A DNA stretch of 64,000 nucleotides from assembly GCA_900470965.1 (NCBI GenBank), contig UCCS01000020.1, forward strand, positions 1 through 64,000, written 5' to 3'. Positions 37,767 through 47,043 of this stretch are shown one piece after another. This stretch comes from Hyphomicrobiales bacterium. Lineage in GTDB: Bacteria; Pseudomonadota; Alphaproteobacteria; Rhizobiales; Rhizobiaceae. Numbering within the stretch: the stretch's first letter is position 1; each line of letters begins with the position of its first letter. The notes beneath the pieces are model-generated. The model saw only the letters and a program-made list of their open reading frames with translations, was not told the DNA's origin and made no database searches. The position numbers were made by a program, and so were the translations under genes.

Positions 37767-38660
37767 TTGTTGAAGCGAAAAGGCATAGTACTTGCGGGAG
37801 GCACAGGTAGTCGACTATTCCCTCTCACACTAAGTGTTTCGAAACAGCTGTTGCCAATCTTTGATAAGCCGCTGATTTATTATCCGCTTTCTGTCTTGAT
37901 ATTAGCCGGCATTCAAGAGGTCCTATTTATCACAACGCCGGATTCGGCAGAGTCTTTTCGGAATTTGCTAGGCGATGGCTCGCGATTCGGGATGTCGTTT
38001 GAATATGCCGTGCAGACGGAGCCACGCGGCCTAGCTGACGCTTATAAGATTGGACGAAAATTCCTAAACGGCTCACCGAGCGTACTGATCCTTGGTGACA
38101 ATATTTTCTTTGGGCATGACTTCCAGACTCACCTTGCCAGAGCTTACGCCCGAAAGGGCGCCTCAATATTTGCTAGTTTGGTGAAAGATCCGGAGCGCTT
38201 CGGTGTGGTGCAAGTCGACGAAAGGGGTAAGGCTCTTTCGGTCGTCGAAAAACCGTCAAAACCATTGTCACGATGGGCAATAACGGGGCTTTATTTCCTG
38301 GACGAAAGGGCGTCCGATTTTGCGGAAGACGTAAAGCCCTCAGCGCGCGGTGAAATTGAAATCGTGTCCATCCTTGAGCGATATTTAGCCGAGGATGAAT
38401 TGAGTACCGAGATGTTGCATCGCGGTTTTGCATGGCTCGACGCCGGCACTCACGAAAGTCTGCAGCAGGCGTCGGATTTCGTTAAAACTCTGCAAGATCG
38501 GCAAGGCTTGCTGGTTTGCTCACCTGAAGAAATAGCGTACCGGATGAAATTGATCTCGTTGGATCAATTATCGAGACTTGCCAGCGACCTCAAACAATCT
38601 TCATACGGGCAATCTCTGCAGGCAATTGTGCAGCAGGAAACTGGATCGCATCATGGCTGA
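37767..38660 (+). CDS. rmlA: Glucose-1-phosphate thymidylyltransferase
   Basis: Makes dTDP-glucose from dTTP and glucose-1-phosphate. Signature KGIVLAGGTGSRLFPLTLSV near the N-terminus, SKQLLPIFDKPLIYYPL, VLILGDNIFFGHDF (metal Asp) and ISIVEKP-like VVEKPSKP. Length 297 is normal for RmlA. The start is TTG with GAGGAG 6 bases upstream. The matching rmlB is not in this operon but at 48459 on the other strand. No rmlC or rmlD is present, so the dTDP-sugar is not rhamnose. It overlaps the aminotransferase gene by 8 bp. Confidence 0.94.
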   Translation: MLKRKGIVLAGGTGSRLFPLTLSVSKQLLPIFDKPLIYYPLSVLILAGIQEVLFITTPDSAESFRNLLGDGSRFGMSFEYAVQTEPRGLADAYKIGRKFLNGSPSVLILGDNIFFGHDFQTHLARAYARKGASIFASLVKDPERFGVVQVDERGKALSVVEKPSKPLSRWAITGLYFLDERASDFAEDVKPSARGEIEIVSILERYLAEDELSTEMLHRGFAWLDAGTHESLQQASDFVKTLQDRQGLLVCSPEEIAYRMKLISLDQLSRLASDLKQSSYGQSLQAIVQQETGSHHG

Positions 38661-39801
38661 AATTCCTTTTAATCGGTCTCCACTCCTTGGCAGAGAAAAA
38701 GAATACGTTGAAGACGCGATCGGACGCCGCCGCCTGAGTGGTGATGGTTTCTACACGAAGGCGGTTTCTGGACATGTCAAACAACGATTGGGTGCAGCCG
38801 AAGTCTACCTCACGCATTCCTGCACAGCTGCACTTGAGATGGCGGCGCTGCTTATTGACCTTGGTCCAGGTGATGAGGTCATCATGCCGTCATTCACCTT
38901 TACCTCCACGGCGAATGCTGTCGCCCTCCGAGGTGCCAAGCCAGTTTTTGCGGATGTTTCAATCGGATCGATGAACATCGATTTAGATGAAATCGAAGCG
39001 CTGCTAACCGCCGCCACAAAGGCAATTCTTGTGGTTCACTATGCGGGCCGTGTCCCTGACATGGATCGAGTTAACGAATTCGCGCGCGAGCGTGGACTTG
39101 TCGTTATCGAAGATGCGGCTCAATCCTATGGTTCGTTTTACAAAGGGTCTCCATCGGGAACGCACTCTGCACTGTCGACTATAAGTTTTCACGACACGAA
39201 GAATGTCACCGCTGGAGAGGGTGGAGCCCTCGTGATCAATGATCCTCGATTTATCGAGCGAGCGGCAGTGTTGCGTGAAAAGGGCACGAACAGACAACAA
39301 TTCCTTCAGGGCCAAACAGACAAATACACCTGGATCGATTTAGGATCATCCTACCTTCCATCGGAATTGACCGCGGCATTTCTGCTCGCCCAGCTCGAGT
39401 GTTCAGACACGATTACGGATGTGCGCAGAGGTCATTGGAAAAGGTACCGGGAAGGGTTCCAAAGCTTGACGAAGAGATTCAGCGTGAGCCTGCCGGATCA
39501 GGAGACCGCTGATCAACCGGTAAACGGCCACATATTTCATATTCTGTTGCCGGATTCTGGATGTCGTCCAGCATTTCTCGCGGAGATGAAGGCTCGGGGC
39601 GTCAACTGTACGTTTCACTACGTGCCTTTGCACTCGGCTCCGGCCGGCCTCCGCTTCGGAGTTGCGCCTCGCGGATGCCCAGTTACAGAAGATGCGGCTG
39701 CTCGCCTCGTCCGTCTTCCCCTCTTTTACGATCTGACGCCCGAAGATATTGACTATATTGTGTCTCAAACAGCTTCTGTACTTGGAAGTCTTGAAAATTG
39801 A
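38653..39801 (+). CDS. wecE: dTDP-4-amino-4,6-dideoxyhexose transaminase (WecE/RffA-type)
   Basis: DegT-family PLP enzyme, 382 residues from the ATG at 38653. It opens IPFNRSPLLGREKEYVEDAI, has DEVIMPSFTFTSTANAVALR, VIEDAAQSYGSFYKG and the Schiff-base Lys183 in ISFHDTKNVTAGEGGA, the WecE form of this motif. It aminates C-4 of dTDP-4-keto-6-deoxyglucose to give dTDP-Fuc4N (WecE) or the epimeric dTDP-Qui4N. RmlA is directly upstream and RmlB lies in module C. Acylation of the new amine by the NeuD/PglD-like protein at 46379 is likely. Confidence 0.9.
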   Translation: MAEIPFNRSPLLGREKEYVEDAIGRRRLSGDGFYTKAVSGHVKQRLGAAEVYLTHSCTAALEMAALLIDLGPGDEVIMPSFTFTSTANAVALRGAKPVFADVSIGSMNIDLDEIEALLTAATKAILVVHYAGRVPDMDRVNEFARERGLVVIEDAAQSYGSFYKGSPSGTHSALSTISFHDTKNVTAGEGGALVINDPRFIERAAVLREKGTNRQQFLQGQTDKYTWIDLGSSYLPSELTAAFLLAQLECSDTITDVRRGHWKRYREGFQSLTKRFSVSLPDQETADQPVNGHIFHILLPDSGCRPAFLAEMKARGVNCTFHYVPLHSAPAGLRFGVAPRGCPVTEDAAARLVRLPLFYDLTPEDIDYIVSQTASVLGSLEN

Positions 39802-41600
39802 ATCGCACGTTTTTCAGATCAGGCGTTTTGCAATTTGGCGGTCTTATTGAACGCTCATTTCAACGCCTCCCGCTACCGGTCGCTATTTCTTGGACGATAT
39901 TTGCGGCACTCCTCTTTTTTATTTCAACGCGACTCGATGCCGGCGTTGATATAACCGATACAGCGTTTTACCTCATCAGCGTGTCACGCCACGCGCAGAT
40001 TATTGCGCAAGTGACCCTGTTTGGCGCGTTGTGGGATAGTATTTCGCCTTTTGCGTCAATCTACTGGAACCGCATTCTCGCTCTTCTTTTGATTGTAGCC
40101 TCGAGTTTATATCTCTCATGGGGCGCAACGAAATATTTGACGTCAGCTCAGGGCTTGCAGTCGATCCTGCTCGTGGGTCCCCTATGCGCTACGGCAGCAC
40201 TTGCATTCTACAATTTTTGGCTGCCGGACCCCTCGTATGACTTAATAAACTTGGTTCTCGTAAGCACGGTTTTAGGTTCCTTTTTTCAACTTATTGATCT
40301 TTTCGGCAATGGAAAAACGCCAACGGCTCGCGGTGTCGTGCTGCCTATAACGATTTTGGGCGCAGCCGGGCTTAGCCTAGCTTTGGTGAAAGTAACGACA
40401 GCAGCTTTGCTTGCGCCACTACTCGTTATTTTCCTTCTCTGGACTGCGCGTCACGTGACCGCAGCAAGGGTCTGGATTACATCCATCGGTGGCGCGCTCG
40501 CTGGGATGGTTGTCCCAGTACTCCTGTTGATGTCGGTCGGCCTTTACCCGGCGAAAGCGGTAAATGTTCTCCTCGAGGGCTTTTATGTCGCCCAGATGAT
40601 CACAGACCCTCATTTCAATGTCCTAGAATCTTTGAGGATTTACACGGCGAATATTCAAAGTGTCATTCAGGGGAATCGCTACCTTCTTGTATCCTTTATG
40701 GTGCTTGGCGTTCTTTCCGCCGCGGCAGTGCCGCGGACGGGAATAATATCTACTGTCCGTCCGTGGGTGAGGGGCTGTCAGGCTGCAATGTTGGTCGCTG
40801 CTATTGTCATCCTGTCCTTCGACGGCGCGTCGCCGCAAATCCGACTGACATTAATCGGACTGCTGGGGCAGCTTGCCGCGATCTACTCGATTGGAACGGG
40901 CCAGTTCAAAGCGGACATTCGTGGACGTGCACTGTTTGTCGTAGGGATCACGGCCTATGGGCAGGTGGCTTATTGCTTCGGGACAAATTCTCCATGGTCC
41001 AATTTGCTCTCGTTAGCGACACTTTTGGCGTTAGTCCCCGCAGCGGTGTTCTTTGGAGCCTTGGCGCGATCAAACGTTATCTACGCGCTGGCACTGATTG
41101 GCGGATCGGCTCAAATTACGGCAATCTCGATAGAACGAAGTCCTTATCGGTTGAACTCGACATTCTCCGCCCTAACAGAAGTCGTTGAAATCGGCCCAAA
41201 CAACGAACCCTTCAAAGTCAATCCCGCTTTCGCACCGTTTTATCGCAATCTCGAGAATGTCAGGAGCCAATATTTTGGTGGTGGTGACGTACCAGTTCTT
41301 CTTGACATGACTGGCAGGGCGCCGATGGCTGCCTATCAACTCGGCGCACAAATTCCTGGAACAGCGTGGACTCTAGCGGGGTATAGCGGAAGTTCTGACT
41401 TTTTTCGGTACTTCGTGTCGAGGCTCTCTGAGGCTGATCGAAAGTCTGCATGGCTTCTGGTACCGGACAGCACATATCCGGGCATTCCATTGGATCTTCT
41501 GTCCGATTTGGGCATCGATTTCCCGGGGCTTTATGTGCCGGTGACAGAAATTCCAATCCCCTCCGTACATGGGCGGGCAATCTTATATCGCCCTCGTTGA
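39798..41600 (+). CDS. Large polytopic membrane protein, possible GT-C transferase, 600 aa
   Basis: About twelve hydrophobic segments fill residues 25-440 (ISWTIFAALLFFISTRLD, ILALLLIVASSLYLSW and SIGGALAGMVVPVLLLMSVG among them), followed by a soluble C-terminal domain of about 150 residues (VNPAFAPFYRNLENVRSQYF onward). An Asp pair in the first loop (RLDAGVDITDTAFYLISV) is where GT-C enzymes bind metal and lipid-linked sugar. That layout, and the GtrB-like gene upstream, suggest a periplasmic sugar transferase, but I do not recognise the family. The start is TTG, overlapping the wecE stop (TTGA). Confidence 0.65.
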   Translation: MNRTFFRSGVLQFGGLIERSFQRLPLPVAISWTIFAALLFFISTRLDAGVDITDTAFYLISVSRHAQIIAQVTLFGALWDSISPFASIYWNRILALLLIVASSLYLSWGATKYLTSAQGLQSILLVGPLCATAALAFYNFWLPDPSYDLINLVLVSTVLGSFFQLIDLFGNGKTPTARGVVLPITILGAAGLSLALVKVTTAALLAPLLVIFLLWTARHVTAARVWITSIGGALAGMVVPVLLLMSVGLYPAKAVNVLLEGFYVAQMITDPHFNVLESLRIYTANIQSVIQGNRYLLVSFMVLGVLSAAAVPRTGIISTVRPWVRGCQAAMLVAAIVILSFDGASPQIRLTLIGLLGQLAAIYSIGTGQFKADIRGRALFVVGITAYGQVAYCFGTNSPWSNLLSLATLLALVPAAVFFGALARSNVIYALALIGGSAQITAISIERSPYRLNSTFSALTEVVEIGPNNEPFKVNPAFAPFYRNLENVRSQYFGGGDVPVLLDMTGRAPMAAYQLGAQIPGTAWTLAGYSGSSDFFRYFVSRLSEADRKSAWLLVPDSTYPGIPLDLLSDLGIDFPGLYVPVTEIPIPSVHGRAILYRPR

Positions 41601-41706
41601 GAGCCTGGACGTCGCGGCAGCATGTTAAGGCGTCGGAATCACGCATTGGACCTTCCGAAGTGGGTAGTCAGTGATCCTACCAACATCTTGAACATCCAAG
41701 TTGCCG

Positions 41707-41973
41707 TCAAAGTGCTCTTTGCAGTAGCCGCTCGTCCTTGTCCGGACCCAAGGCTTCGAGGATGGCGTTCATGTGCGCATCGATCCGGGCAGAGCGCCGA
41801 TCTCCGCCCAAGGCACGAGGCCGGGCATCGCCGTGTTCACGCTCACGCTTGCGTCATCTGCTGATGCTGGCGGCGCTCACCTTGAAGCATTCGGTCGCAG
41901 CCCGATGCGAAAGACCTTGCGAAACCGCCGCAAGAACCCGAACGCGTAAATCCATCGATAAAGCTTTCGACAT
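41707..41973 (-). pseudogene. IS630-family transposase N-terminal fragment, broken
   Basis: From the ATG at 41973 the minus strand reads MSKALSMDLRVRVLAAVSQG, then LSHRAATECFKVSAASISR, the helix-turn-helix of IS630 transposases. A TGA stands where a Trp codon (TGG) is expected; after it the same frame goes on with RKREREHGDARPRALGGDRR and DAHMNAILEALGPDKDERLL before a second stop. The DDE catalytic domain is missing. It lies between module B and the HTTM-DCC gene, a module joint. The rest of 41601-42217 shows nothing else I can support. Confidence 0.85.
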
Positions 41974-42217
41974 GTCCGCCGCCTCCTGCCGGCGAACATC
42001 CATGAATCAGACAAAAGCTGATTTGCATAGCTAGTGCGGTTCATTCAGATCGGATTCCGTTCCAAACCCCACATCGTTGATCTGAAACAATCCCGGACGC
42101 GCAAGTAGCGGTCGACGCGGTTGTGTGGCCTTGAGGTTCGTTTAAATCCCCAGTACACGTTGGCGCTGGTAGCGTAGTCGCTACGGCGATAAGCAGGACA
42201 TTGAAGGCAAGAGAAGC

Positions 42218-44269
42218 ATGGTTGAGGCGGTGGAAAAGCCAGGGCGAGAAAATTATTTACTGAAAGAGCTATTCGAAAGAAACAAAGGAGCTGTTGTAAC
42301 CAGCGTGATCTTTGTTCTTGCGCTTTCCCTAATTGCCCTTACCGGGACATGGGGTTGGTTCAGCGAGCGAATGTTTGGTTTCTTCCCATTATTGATCGTT
42401 CTCTTCTTGGTCGGGAGGCATTCCCCCGTCAAGATGGCAACAGCAGCACAACTGACTCGCCTTGCTCACTGGCTTACCAAGCGCGGAGCCTTTGTATCGA
42501 ACCCAGAGGAAGAGGCGCCGAAGTTTGCACTCATCCGTATATTGTTTGGCCTCTTCATGATTGAGAGGGCGTTCTGGATACTGGCATATCTTGAGCCTTC
42601 GGACTGGGGAAATCCATCGATATGGCTATTTGCGCTGCTCGGTCTAGTGGCGGGCGCCTTGGTCGCGGTGGGCCTCTTTACTCAATATGCGCTCCTATAT
42701 CTGATCCTCGTTCAGTGGCAGGTTGGAGACATATTGCTTCGCACGGCTACGCTAGGCAATTGGATCGCAGCCATGCTGTCATCGTTGCTGATTTTTGCAA
42801 ATGCTGGCGCTAACTTTTCGCTAGATCGCATATTGATGCGAAGAGGGACTTCTGCGGGGAAAGCGATCTCAGCATTCTATTATGAAGCTGGATTGCCCAG
42901 TGAGGCAGGACTTCAACTTGCAAAATTGATGACGCTCGCATGTTACTGGTGCGTATGTCTGTATTCGCTTGCGATGCACCTCGGGGAATCTGCTTGGATG
43001 TCAGGTTCGGCAGGACCTTTGTTGCTCACAAATAACTTTATGTCCCGATATTCCAGTGAATTTGCGTGGCTGTTTTCTCAAGGCTGGATCCCCGTCTTCT
43101 TGGCGCGAGTATCTCTTTGGGGGATGTTGCCGTGGTACCTTCTGATGTTGCCATTTGTGCTTATTGGCGGTCGCTTTCGTCAATATGTGATCATTTGGGG
43201 ACTGTTATTCTTTGGGCTCAGTCTATTCGTTTTGCAGCTCCAATGGTTGGCCCAATTCGAGTTTCTATTCTTTGCAGGCTTATTTTGGAGCAAGGGGTTT
43301 ATCCATGGGGCGAAAACGCTTCAGGTCGCCTACGATGACCGGTGCAACCTCTGCGACAACACAGTCACGTTCGTAAAAGCGGTCGACTTGTTCAGGAGAG
43401 TCGATCTCAAACCGCTGTCCAAAAATACCCCGTGGCTTCTCCAAATGGGCATTGATCCGGATGATGCGCAAAAGGACCTATATGCGGTAGACTCCAACAG
43501 CGACGAGGCTGTCAAAGGCTATGAATTTTACGTCCTTTTATCCAGGCACGTTTTGCTTTTGCTACCGATCCATCCGTTGCTCCTAATCGGCCGTTATCTT
43601 GGCGGACCTGCAGTGTACAGGTTCGTGGCTGATCGCCGGACAAGATTGTTTGGCGTTTGCCAAATACCGACCGCGAAGCCGGAATATGCGATCTTGCAGG
43701 GCGGCCAGGTCATCAACAGAAACATCGTTCCGGGCGATCCCATATCTGTCGTTTTTGTACACACGATGGTTCTTCTAGTGTGCTTCTTCGTCGCATTGCC
43801 ATTTCCGCATTTGACGGATGAACCTCCGGTGGCGCTGAAGAAAATCCAGAAGCTGGTTAGCTCTCCGACGAGCGGTGCTGGTATCTATGGCGTCAACCCA
43901 ATTGACGTATTCAATCAGACTGACCTTCGAATGGCTGAGAACTGGTTTACCATAACGAGGAAGACCAAAGACGGCATGGAGCAAATCCTTCCGATATTCT
44001 CAGAGGATGGGAAGCGTCTTTACGCGCACAGGTCGGATCGCGTCTACTTCGGTCACACCGTTGCGTTCAGGCGGGGAGTGATCGGCAAGGAGGGCTGTCA
44101 ATTTGATGCATATCGTCCGATGGTCAACTACCTTTCGGAGGACCAGCGCTCAAAGGATGACACCTTCGTGTATCGTCAGTACGCGGAGCCGTTGCCCAGC
44201 TTGGAATTGATTTTGCAGGGTCAATTTGTTGCGAGTGAGCGACGCCTTGTCTGTGAAGTAAGCTTCTAA
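42218..44269 (+). CDS. HTTM-like membrane protein fused to a DCC-type thiol domain, 683 aa
   Basis: The N-terminal half (residues about 25-365) has about nine membrane segments in the manner of HTTM/vitamin-K-carboxylase-like proteins (ALIRILFGLFMIERAFWILA, QYALLYLILVQWQVGDILLR). Residues about 368-480 are a DCC (DUF393) domain with the motif DDRCNLC (Cys376, Cys379), the thioredoxin-like active site of that family. After another membrane segment (about 510-530) a soluble tail of about 140 residues ends the protein. It stands alone inside the polysaccharide island, flanked by IS debris. Function unknown; thiol-disulfide or redox-linked work at the inner membrane is only a guess from the motif. 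Confidence 0.72.
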   Translation: MVEAVEKPGRENYLLKELFERNKGAVVTSVIFVLALSLIALTGTWGWFSERMFGFFPLLIVLFLVGRHSPVKMATAAQLTRLAHWLTKRGAFVSNPEEEAPKFALIRILFGLFMIERAFWILAYLEPSDWGNPSIWLFALLGLVAGALVAVGLFTQYALLYLILVQWQVGDILLRTATLGNWIAAMLSSLLIFANAGANFSLDRILMRRGTSAGKAISAFYYEAGLPSEAGLQLAKLMTLACYWCVCLYSLAMHLGESAWMSGSAGPLLLTNNFMSRYSSEFAWLFSQGWIPVFLARVSLWGMLPWYLLMLPFVLIGGRFRQYVIIWGLLFFGLSLFVLQLQWLAQFEFLFFAGLFWSKGFIHGAKTLQVAYDDRCNLCDNTVTFVKAVDLFRRVDLKPLSKNTPWLLQMGIDPDDAQKDLYAVDSNSDEAVKGYEFYVLLSRHVLLLLPIHPLLLIGRYLGGPAVYRFVADRRTRLFGVCQIPTAKPEYAILQGGQVINRNIVPGDPISVVFVHTMVLLVCFFVALPFPHLTDEPPVALKKIQKLVSSPTSGAGIYGVNPIDVFNQTDLRMAENWFTITRKTKDGMEQILPIFSEDGKRLYAHRSDRVYFGHTVAFRRGVIGKEGCQFDAYRPMVNYLSEDQRSKDDTFVYRQYAEPLPSLELILQGQFVASERRLVCEVSF

Positions 44270-44300
44270 CGAAGCCTGGGAGGTCAGAAGGTCTAGGAGC

Positions 44301-44343
44301 GGAGATGGCAACTATAGAGGTTGCCTACTCCGCCGCATTTTTT
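44301..44343 (+). terminator. Hairpin after the HTTM-DCC gene
   Basis: GGCAAC (44307-44312) pairs with GTTGCC (44320-44325), and an outer GGAG/CTCC (44301-44304, 44328-44331) extends the stem around a 2x2 internal loop. A run of seven T lies at 44338-44344. It is 30 bp after the stop and probably terminates transcription. Confidence 0.6.
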
Positions 44344-44419
44344 TCGGTATTGCCCCAAGAGAGCGTGTCAGGACGGAAACGACTGAATTCCCAACCATGC
44401 GAGACACCTGGATCGCGAG

Positions 44420-44830
44420 CTTGTTGACCGACGCCATAGTCGGAGGCCATCATGCCGTAACTGCGGTTGATCTCGGGATCGTAGAAGCTGGCATGGTTGA
44501 CGCCCGACTTCAGATTGTCGGGGACGATCAGTCGCGGAACGCCGTCGAAGAAACGAAATATCCGGACATGCGAGCCGATCCAGTCAGGGAGCGTTTGCGT
44601 CCAAGTCGCCTCTGCATAGGTGAAGCTCGATGCACCGAGCACCGCCACAAAGATCTCCCCCTCGCGGATCTCCGGTCTTGCGATCAACGATCGGGATCTT
44701 CTTGCCGGAATAGTCGACGAAGACCTTGTCGCCGGCCGCATGCTCCTGGCGCATCGTCGGCGAAAGCTTAAAGCTCGCGACATCATCGCCGACTTCCACC
44801 GCCTTCTCATGTCGCGCCGATCAGGCGGGC
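44420..44830 (-). pseudogene. IS21-family istA transposase fragment, frameshifted
   Basis: The minus strand codes [20 protein letters not shown] in one frame and then [40 protein letters not shown] and [20 protein letters not shown] in another, which is the middle of an IstA integrase core. The frame changes near 44665, and both ends of the gene are missing, as is istB. The similarity stops after the [14 protein letters not shown] segment near 44420. The 250 bp from here to 45081 hold no gene I can support. Confidence 0.85.
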
Positions 44831-45081
44831 TTGAAGCAGATCAAGTTTTCCGCGACCGTATCTTGGCTGTTCTGCGTCATGCCGCCCGTCGCTCCTGCTC
44901 TGTCATCGCCTCGCACTCGGCGATGAGGCCTTGGCCGTTCGCGATCATGGCCATCGCTACGTCGTCATTCGTCTCCCATTCCGGTGTCATGAAAAGACAC
45001 GTGCCAACTCCGAGTATTAAATTGAAAGAGAATGGAATAACGGAGTTGTATCGATTGCCGATGGTCTCCTGGTCTTGCTTT

Positions 45082-45459
45082 TTACCCCCGCGCAGCAAGT
45101 ATCGTCCCCAATACGATTAGGCCCAGGCCCGCGCACTTTTGTGCGGATACGGGTTCGGCTAGCATCCAATAGCTCAGCACTCCGACCACGACGAAATTCA
45201 AGCTCATAAATGGGTACGCATGGTTCAGAGGGAACTTGGTCATTGCCGCCATCCATGCAAGCGATGCAAGAAATCCTGCCGCGAAACCGGAAAAAATCGC
45301 AGGATCAAAAAGAAGTAGAATAAGGAATCTCAGCTTACTGAGTGGGTCGGAGGGAAGAGCGCCAAACTGACCTATCCTCCATTTGAGCATCATCTGACCG
45401 TAAACCGTAAAAGCAATTGTTGCTGCGATGTAGCCGTAGTCAAGCAAGCGAAGCATCAA
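45082..45459 (-). CDS. Small EamA/SMR-type membrane transporter (ArnE-like), 125 aa
   Basis: Four predicted membrane helices: YGYIAATIAFTVYGQMMLKW, FSGFAAGFLASLAWMAAMTK, AYPFMSLNFVVVGVLSYWML and CAGLGLIVLGTILAA, with the Pro/Tyr-rich AYPFMSLNFV typical of ArnE/ArnF and EmrE relatives. Such half-size proteins work as pairs to flip undecaprenyl-linked sugars or export small molecules. It is translationally coupled (4-bp overlap) to the beta-propeller gene, so a link with lipid-linked sugar traffic is likely. A second subunit is not seen nearby. Confidence 0.8.
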   Translation of the reverse strand: MMLRLLDYGYIAATIAFTVYGQMMLKWRIGQFGALPSDPLSKLRFLILLLFDPAIFSGFAAGFLASLAWMAAMTKFPLNHAYPFMSLNFVVVGVLSYWMLAEPVSAQKCAGLGLIVLGTILAARG

Positions 45460-46382
45460 TGGCCCTCTAGTTCGGCAAGACCGAAGCCGCTTTTACCATA
45501 TCCATTGCCATTATAGAGCATATAGACCGCTCCCTTGTGTCCGAAAACGAACGGGTATTCGATCATTTCACTGTCCCAGCCGCTTTCAGATGCCTGAATG
45601 GAAAGTGCATCAAGTGCCAACGTCCAGGTACGGCCGTCATCAGCACTTTGCGCATGGCCTATCCGATACGTGGAGCCGTCTCCTGCTCGGTATGAAAACC
45701 ACATATGATCGATGCCATCACTCAAGCGGATAACAGTTGGGCGAGAAAATGCCTGTGCGACGCCTAGAATATAAGGTACAGCGAGACCGGTCTTCCGCCA
45801 GCTTCTTCCATCTGAAGATACGGCGCCTTTGATCACATGGACCATTTCACCGTTTCCGCCATCCCAAGTCTCCGTTGATCCATACCACATTTGGTAATCG
45901 TGGTTATGCTGACGCACCCACGGATAGGACAAGCTAACACTGTCTTCGGAATCGCTCGCAAGATGGGGATGTCTATCCAGGATTTCCAGATTGATCTCCG
46001 GGGTCACTTTAAGGCGTCCAATGTCTCCCCGCCAATGATCACCTGGTTTGTTTTGCCAGCCCATGAAAAGAATAAAGCGATCGCCATCCTTCGAGTAGTC
46101 ATTGCCGATGCTGATGCCAGCTTCGTAAAAGCTGCCAGCCGGGCCATGCACAACGAATGGCTCTATGTGATCGCAAACCACGACTCCTGTCGGGATCTCG
46201 ATATCCACAGCGCCCACCGAGGATCGATTTTCACTATCCCTACCGCTATAGAAGATACGGAAAATATCGTTCTCCAAATGGACTGCGAGAGGATTGGCTT
46301 GGTGAGTAAGTAGCTTAGGATGCCGCTCTCCGGTTGCGACAAATAGTCTGCCCCGTTTTTTCCAGACCCAATCCGCTGTCAT
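45456..46382 (-). CDS. Beta-propeller protein related to glycoside hydrolase GH43-type folds, 308 aa
   Basis: Repeated blade-like strands with Asp/Trp-rich turns: RIFYSGRDSENRSSVGAVDI, EAGISIGNDYSKDGDRFILF, YQMWYGSTETWDGGNGEMVH, SRPTVIRLSDGIDHMWFSYR and KGAVYMLYNGNGYGKSGFGL. The pattern fits a five-bladed propeller as in GH43/GH32-like hydrolases and phosphorylases. No signal peptide is seen, so it is cytoplasmic, odd for a hydrolase and more like a sugar-transfer or sugar-sensing enzyme. It overlaps both neighbours by 4 bp. Homologues without known function are common in O-antigen clusters. Confidence 0.65.
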   Translation of the reverse strand: MTADWVWKKRGRLFVATGERHPKLLTHQANPLAVHLENDIFRIFYSGRDSENRSSVGAVDIEIPTGVVVCDHIEPFVVHGPAGSFYEAGISIGNDYSKDGDRFILFMGWQNKPGDHWRGDIGRLKVTPEINLEILDRHPHLASDSEDSVSLSYPWVRQHNHDYQMWYGSTETWDGGNGEMVHVIKGAVSSDGRSWRKTGLAVPYILGVAQAFSRPTVIRLSDGIDHMWFSYRAGDGSTYRIGHAQSADDGRTWTLALDALSIQASESGWDSEMIEYPFVFGHKGAVYMLYNGNGYGKSGFGLAELEGH

Positions 46383-47041
46383 ATATTTCTTAACCGATTG
46401 CTTGGAACGCGGGATCGTTCAGTCTCCGGCGTGCTGTAGACGCCGTATTCCGCGGCATCGGAAAGGAGCACAGTTCCAGCTCCTAACACGCAGAAGTTGC
46501 CAACGTTAACATGATCTCTCAATGTCGAATTTACACCGATGAAGCAGCTTTCTCCTATGGTTACACCACCGGAAACAACAACATGAGATGATATGAATGT
46601 GTGGTCATTGATCGTAGAGTGATGACCGATGTGATTTCCGCTCCAGAGCGTTACATTGTCGCCGATTTTTGCGAAGGGCTGGATCGTGTTGTCCTCCAGA
46701 ATGAAGCAGTTCCGTCCGAACGCATTGCCGTTCAGCGCTGTCGCTCTGGAACTAATGTAGCTGCATAGCTCATAGCCAACTTCAATGGCGGCCTCAAACT
46801 TCTGTTTGCGGATCTGATTGAGCTTTGCGTAACTGAGCGCCACGAACATTGAATGTTCGGTGGGCGGATATCGGCTGGTTACCTCCTCAAAACTGATTAC
46901 CGGGAGGCCACAAAAACTATCTTCGGTCAAAAAAGCCTTGTCGACTGTGAAGGCAACGACCTCGTATGGGCTATCAGTAGTGAAGTAATAGTGAGCGAGT
47001 TGTGCAATATCGCCGGTACCGAATATTACAATCTTGCTCAT
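46379..47041 (-). CDS. NeuD/PglD-like sugar O/N-acyltransferase, 220 aa
   Basis: N-terminal Rossmann-like domain (KIVIFGTGDIAQLAHYYF), typical of PglD/NeuD, followed by a left-handed beta-helix from about residue 100 (AFGRNCFILEDNTIQPFAKI, GDNVTLWSGNHIGHHSTIND and so on to VNVGNFCVLGAGTVLLSDA). PglD acetylates the 4-amino group of UDP-bacillosamine precursor; here the likely substrate is the dTDP-4-amino sugar made by RmlA, RmlB and WecE. A His in the HHSTIND part is a candidate general base. It lies 2 bp after the methyltransferase and is coupled to the propeller gene. Confidence 0.83.
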   Translation of the reverse strand: MSKIVIFGTGDIAQLAHYYFTTDSPYEVVAFTVDKAFLTEDSFCGLPVISFEEVTSRYPPTEHSMFVALSYAKLNQIRKQKFEAAIEVGYELCSYISSRATALNGNAFGRNCFILEDNTIQPFAKIGDNVTLWSGNHIGHHSTINDHTFISSHVVVSGGVTIGESCFIGVNSTLRDHVNVGNFCVLGAGTVLLSDAAEYGVYSTPETERSRVPSNRLRNI

Positions 47042-47043
47042 CT

